In this document: in pieces, positions 60,501 to 64,000 of the stretch
Position numbering within the stretch: position 1 is the first letter of the stretch
How the letters are laid out: the number at the start of each line of letters is the position of its first letter
Origin: Pipra filicauda
Lineage: Eukaryota; Chordata; Aves; Passeriformes; Pipridae
Length of the DNA stretch: 64,000 nucleotides
Direction of reading: 5' to 3'
Assembly: GCF_003945595.2 (NCBI RefSeq)
Contig: NW_024104311.1
Coordinates: 372,001-436,000, forward strand
The notes under the pieces: model-generated
Databases searched by the model: none
The model's input: the letters and a program-made list of their open reading frames with translations, nothing else
What the model was told of the DNA's origin: nothing
Program-made: the position numbers and the translations under genes

Positions 60501-63500
60501 CCTGGGGAGAGGTGGAAGAGCAGAGCAGGACCCAAGCAGGCAAGTGCTAGGATTTTGGGAGTCAGTGCAGCGGAGGCAGGTGGCCCATGGCTCCCCTGGC
60601 TTGCTGCCGTGGGCTGCTGCTGAGCCTTGCTTGTAGCATGGATGAGTCCTGCCCTGCCTTTGCCTGTGGCAGTTGTGACAGAGGACTAGTTATTTACATC
60701 CCTCCAGCCAACAAGTTTTACATCATCAGCCCGCAGGCTGACAGCAAACAGGCGACGGAAGCAGTCACCTGGGAAGCTGCCAAGGCACTTTGTCAAATTT
60801 CCTGCACTTACACTTCCTTAAATACTAGGTAGCACTTATATGGGATTTCTTCTGTCTGGAAGCATATAGCTCTTAATAACGCTACATTTTGAACCTTGAA
60901 AGCAATTTCCAGTTGTGTGATCTGAAACCACTGCAACATTATTAACCACCTTGCTCTAAGATATGAAAAAAATGACGGAGGTAGAGGGAGGAGGGCATCA
61001 CCTACATGCCTTCAGTCGGGAGCTGCAGTCACGACATGATGTGAAGACATCTCCCCAGCACTCCTAGGACATGTAGAAAGATATCAAATTCAGTTCAAAC
61101 TGCTGAAGGTAATTTCAGCCAGCAGTTTGCAATCATGTGGGCTGGAAAACCGCCCAGATGATGATTAGCACTCTACAAAAAAAAGCACCAGGGATCAGTA
61201 ATGATGAGGGCTTTTTAATGAGCTGCTGCTGGGCTTGGAGCACAGGGTGCTGTGTTTCCTACCATGCTCAGCAGCTCTCCCACCATTTGCCCTTTGCACC
61301 ATGACCAGCTGGTGGTGACAGCCCCTGGCATCTTTCGCTTATGGTCTTTTGCCTTTCTTTGGCAGTAGGAGGATTCAGGTGCTTGGTGAAGCCAGGGAGA
61401 TGGTTGGCCTTCAGCTGGCTGGACTGCTGGTGCTAGCAAAGGTTTCCAAGAAAGTTAAGCTTACAACTTCTGTTGTTGTTTTAAAATAAGATATGGTTCT
61501 GGGGTTTGCCACCAGAGCATTTCAAAAACAGAATGTTACAATAGATTTTATGTGAATGGCTGCATTCTTTACAGTTCTACAGTTTATTTAGACTGTTCAA
61601 AATGTCACCTTCTTTTCCAGGCAGCATTCCCTCGTTACCATATCTTCAAACCTTACCCGATTTCTTTCTGCTCCTCAGCTTTCCTCTTAAGATAACTTCC
61701 TTTTGTTTTCTTTCCAGTGTTCCATCAGCTTTCAGTTTTACTTTCTGACCTTCCTTTTTGATTCTTTTTCTCAGCTAACTAAACTGATCAGCCAACACCA
61801 TAAATATTTGTGACTTTAGTGATACCATGTAATGTAAAAAGGAGGGAGGCACAGGAAGGAAGTACATATATTTAGAAGAAAAAGAGGATGTTCCGAAAGT
61901 ATCTGCAGAGAGAGGCCAGCAATGCTGGTATTGGTGTTGAAAAAAATTGCATGTGCAATGGGTGAATGATTTTATGATCTGGTTTCATCTGAGGGATTAA
62001 ACTGTTCTGACAGAGGAACTTTGGTCTTGACCACAGAGATCAGTCTGTTCTTAATTTAAGGTGCAAATACAGTGCGAAGAAAGAGACTTCTGTGTTCCTC
62101 TGGTGAACAAGGCTCAAACACCCCTGTGCTGGGCTGTAAGGGTGCACTTAATAGTCATGATTAGAAGAGCATAGATAATTAGACTGGAAGAGACATCAGT
62201 CAGTGGGACAGTCAGTAGTGGTAGAAAATCCCAAGTGGAGACTCATGTTACTAACACGAAACTGACCCGCACACAGGTGAGACCAACAGATTAGGTACTA
62301 GAAAAGGATGGAGGCAATTTGGGTCCCACCACAGTCCCAAACTTCTATTTGACTCATGTCCATTGAGCCCCAGCCAACTACCCTTCCCAACAGGTAAGAG
62401 CAAGTCTTACCTGTGGTGCTGGCTGAGATGCTGTGCCAGGTATGGCATCAGGACAGCCATGTCTAGCACGGGCTGCTAGAATTAAAATAATTAAATTTAA
62501 ATTATACCAAAAATCTGGACCGTTGAAATACAAGCAGAGACTTGTCACTCTCTTACCAACCAAAGCTTCTGCTAATGATACCTACTGTACAAATACTGTG
62601 CTCAGCAGAGGGAGGAGGCTCTGAATAATGCCACTGATTTTCTCCCTTAAGGTCCAGAAGGTTTGCAGAAGTCTCATAAGATACTTCCTTTCCAGCCCTT
62701 ATTTTCCGTTTCAAGACTACGCTCAGAACTTTGCCCCTCCTGTTCATTTCAGGAGCCCTGTGCTGCCTTCCCATCTCCACCATGCAGCCCAGAGAGATTC
62801 TTGCTGTGCCCTGGCACCACTTGCCTTGAACATCTCAGCTAAGGCTAAAGCAGTGTGAAGAGGGCATGACATGAATAATTAGTCCCTACAGATCTGCTGG
62901 GATGTTATCAGCAGTTCAAGCTGCACCCTGGGCACCTCCCCAGGCGCTCCCAGAAGAGGAGGGAGCATTGAACCAAGCCAAGCCCAACCTGTCCCTGCCT
63001 TTAACCAAAACTTTTGGCCTCACCAGCAAAAAACATGCCTTGAAGTACCTCAGGGAGTGGCCTGCAATGGCACATCCTGAGGCAAGAGGCTGTGAGGCAG
63101 CAGTGACTAAGCTGTGGAAAACAAAACACAAGCTTCCCTGAAGGGCTGGGCCAAACGCCCGCACCTGAGTCACCGCAGCTGCCCTCCAAGCAGATACCAT
63201 GATGGGAGCGCTGCTCCCTGCATCGTAAGTCCGCTGGCAAGCACTGACCTACAAAGCCAGGGTGACCCTGCTCTCCAGCCATCATTCCTGGTATCTGCAA
63301 TTTCACTCATCTGCTTACAGTTTTTACAGAATGAAGAGGTGTTCTCCAGTGGATAAAACAGAACTGAGTGCAGAATTTGTTTTTTTCCCTTAACAAGGGA
63401 TGTTTTTCAGATAAAATAGCATTTAAAAGGGGAACATGATAGCTACAGGGTTTTTAATAGCTTTTACCCAAAGTGATGTAATTAGTCATGATCCAAGAAC

Positions 63501-64000
63501 AGTTTGCCACATGAAATCCAATTTCTAGTCATCATGTAAATCAATCTGAGGCTCATTTCTTTCTGTTGTTAAAATCAATGGCAATTTCAGTTTAAGAAGA
63601 AGCTGAGCTTCTGTAAAAATATAAACCAGACCTTTCCCTCTTGGCCCTGCTCTTTTTAAGAAAAGAAACCCACCAAATCTACACCATGACAGTTTCCCTC
63701 TCTTCTAAATATACATTTCTAAATAGGTTTCAAAAAATACTTCACTCTTTTCATATGACATTACCCATCGAGGTGCTTCTGTGACGTTTTAACAACTTTA
63801 TATGAATTTCCCAAAGTACATAGGACAGGACAGCTTTCTTGTAGGTGGTGGTTTTTCGTAGCTGTATGACTCTGGGGTCTCTTACTCTTTGCATCATAAC
63901 AAGCCTCAGGAACATTCCTGATACTCTAGGAAGCAGATCCACCATATCCCACCACCTGTGGACACACTACAACTTGCAGGGGCCAGTCATGGCACTAATT
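57536..64000. other. Intergenic sequence to the window end
   Basis: No exon of a recognisable gene. ELOVL5, the next gene downstream of GCLC in human (from memory), is not detected. An open frame at 60587-60832 begins with a hydrophobic stretch but has no homology I recognise. A degraded CR1-like trace may exist near 62160-62200. Confidence 0.5.

Noticed and set aside
60587..60832. Small secreted cysteine-rich protein
   Set aside because: The N-terminus is hydrophobic and the frame has an ATG, but there is no homology, promoter or poly(A) support, and such frames are expected by chance.
62160..62200. CR1 fragment
   Set aside because: Only a short, weak resemblance (ATTAGACTGGAAGAGAC); too little to annotate.
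1..64000. Exons of KLHL31, ELOVL5, LRRC1 or other genes linked to GCLC
   Set aside because: No BTB/Kelch, elongase or leucine-rich repeat coding segments were found in either strand.
1..64000. CRISPR arrays, prokaryotic systems, or intact retroviral gag/pol/env genes
   Set aside because: None seen. All retroviral traces are solo or truncated LTRs without coding sequence.

Overview
This is a vertebrate chromosomal window, almost certainly from a songbird (passerine). CR1-type LINE ends are scattered through it, there are several avian-type solo LTRs, and one short element joins a tRNA-Ile-like head to a CR1 tail, the design of the SINE described from zebra finch. Genes are intron-rich with GT..AG splicing. 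There are no bacterial operons, CRISPR arrays or phage genes.

Only one protein-coding gene can be supported: GCLC, the catalytic subunit of glutamate-cysteine ligase, the rate-limiting enzyme of glutathione synthesis. All 16 coding exons are present on the + strand between 6454 and 42869. They join without a frameshift or stop into a 636-residue protein (637 in human). Every splice phase agrees across the junctions. Intron sizes are very uneven: intron 1 is 14.7 kb and intron 6 is 5.6 kb, whereas introns 5, 13 and 14 are only 89-93 nt.

Layout. 1-5980 is AT-rich upstream sequence with no recognisable gene. About 5985-7010 is a CpG island holding the promoter, 5'UTR and exon 1. It contains a full antioxidant response element 153 bp before the start codon, a CACGTG E-box, GC boxes and an NRF1-like site. 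6604-42663 is the GCLC body. Intron 1 carries a SINE, three CR1 fragments and a probable LTR. Intron 6 carries a three-layer nest: an LTR hosting a second LTR and a CR1. 42870 to about 44365 is the 3'UTR with several poly(A) signals. From about 44366 to 64000 is intergenic sequence with simple repeats, a second LTR nest (47519-48447), a solo LTR (56099-56682) and a CR1 fragment (about 57296-57535). I found no exons of the genes that flank GCLC in human (KLHL31 upstream, ELOVL5 downstream, from memory).

The most interesting observations are the NRF2-type element placed right at the GCLC core promoter, the in-frame, stop-free 93-nt intron 13 with a stronger competing donor inside it, and the nested LTR insertions that can be ordered in time by their target-site duplications.
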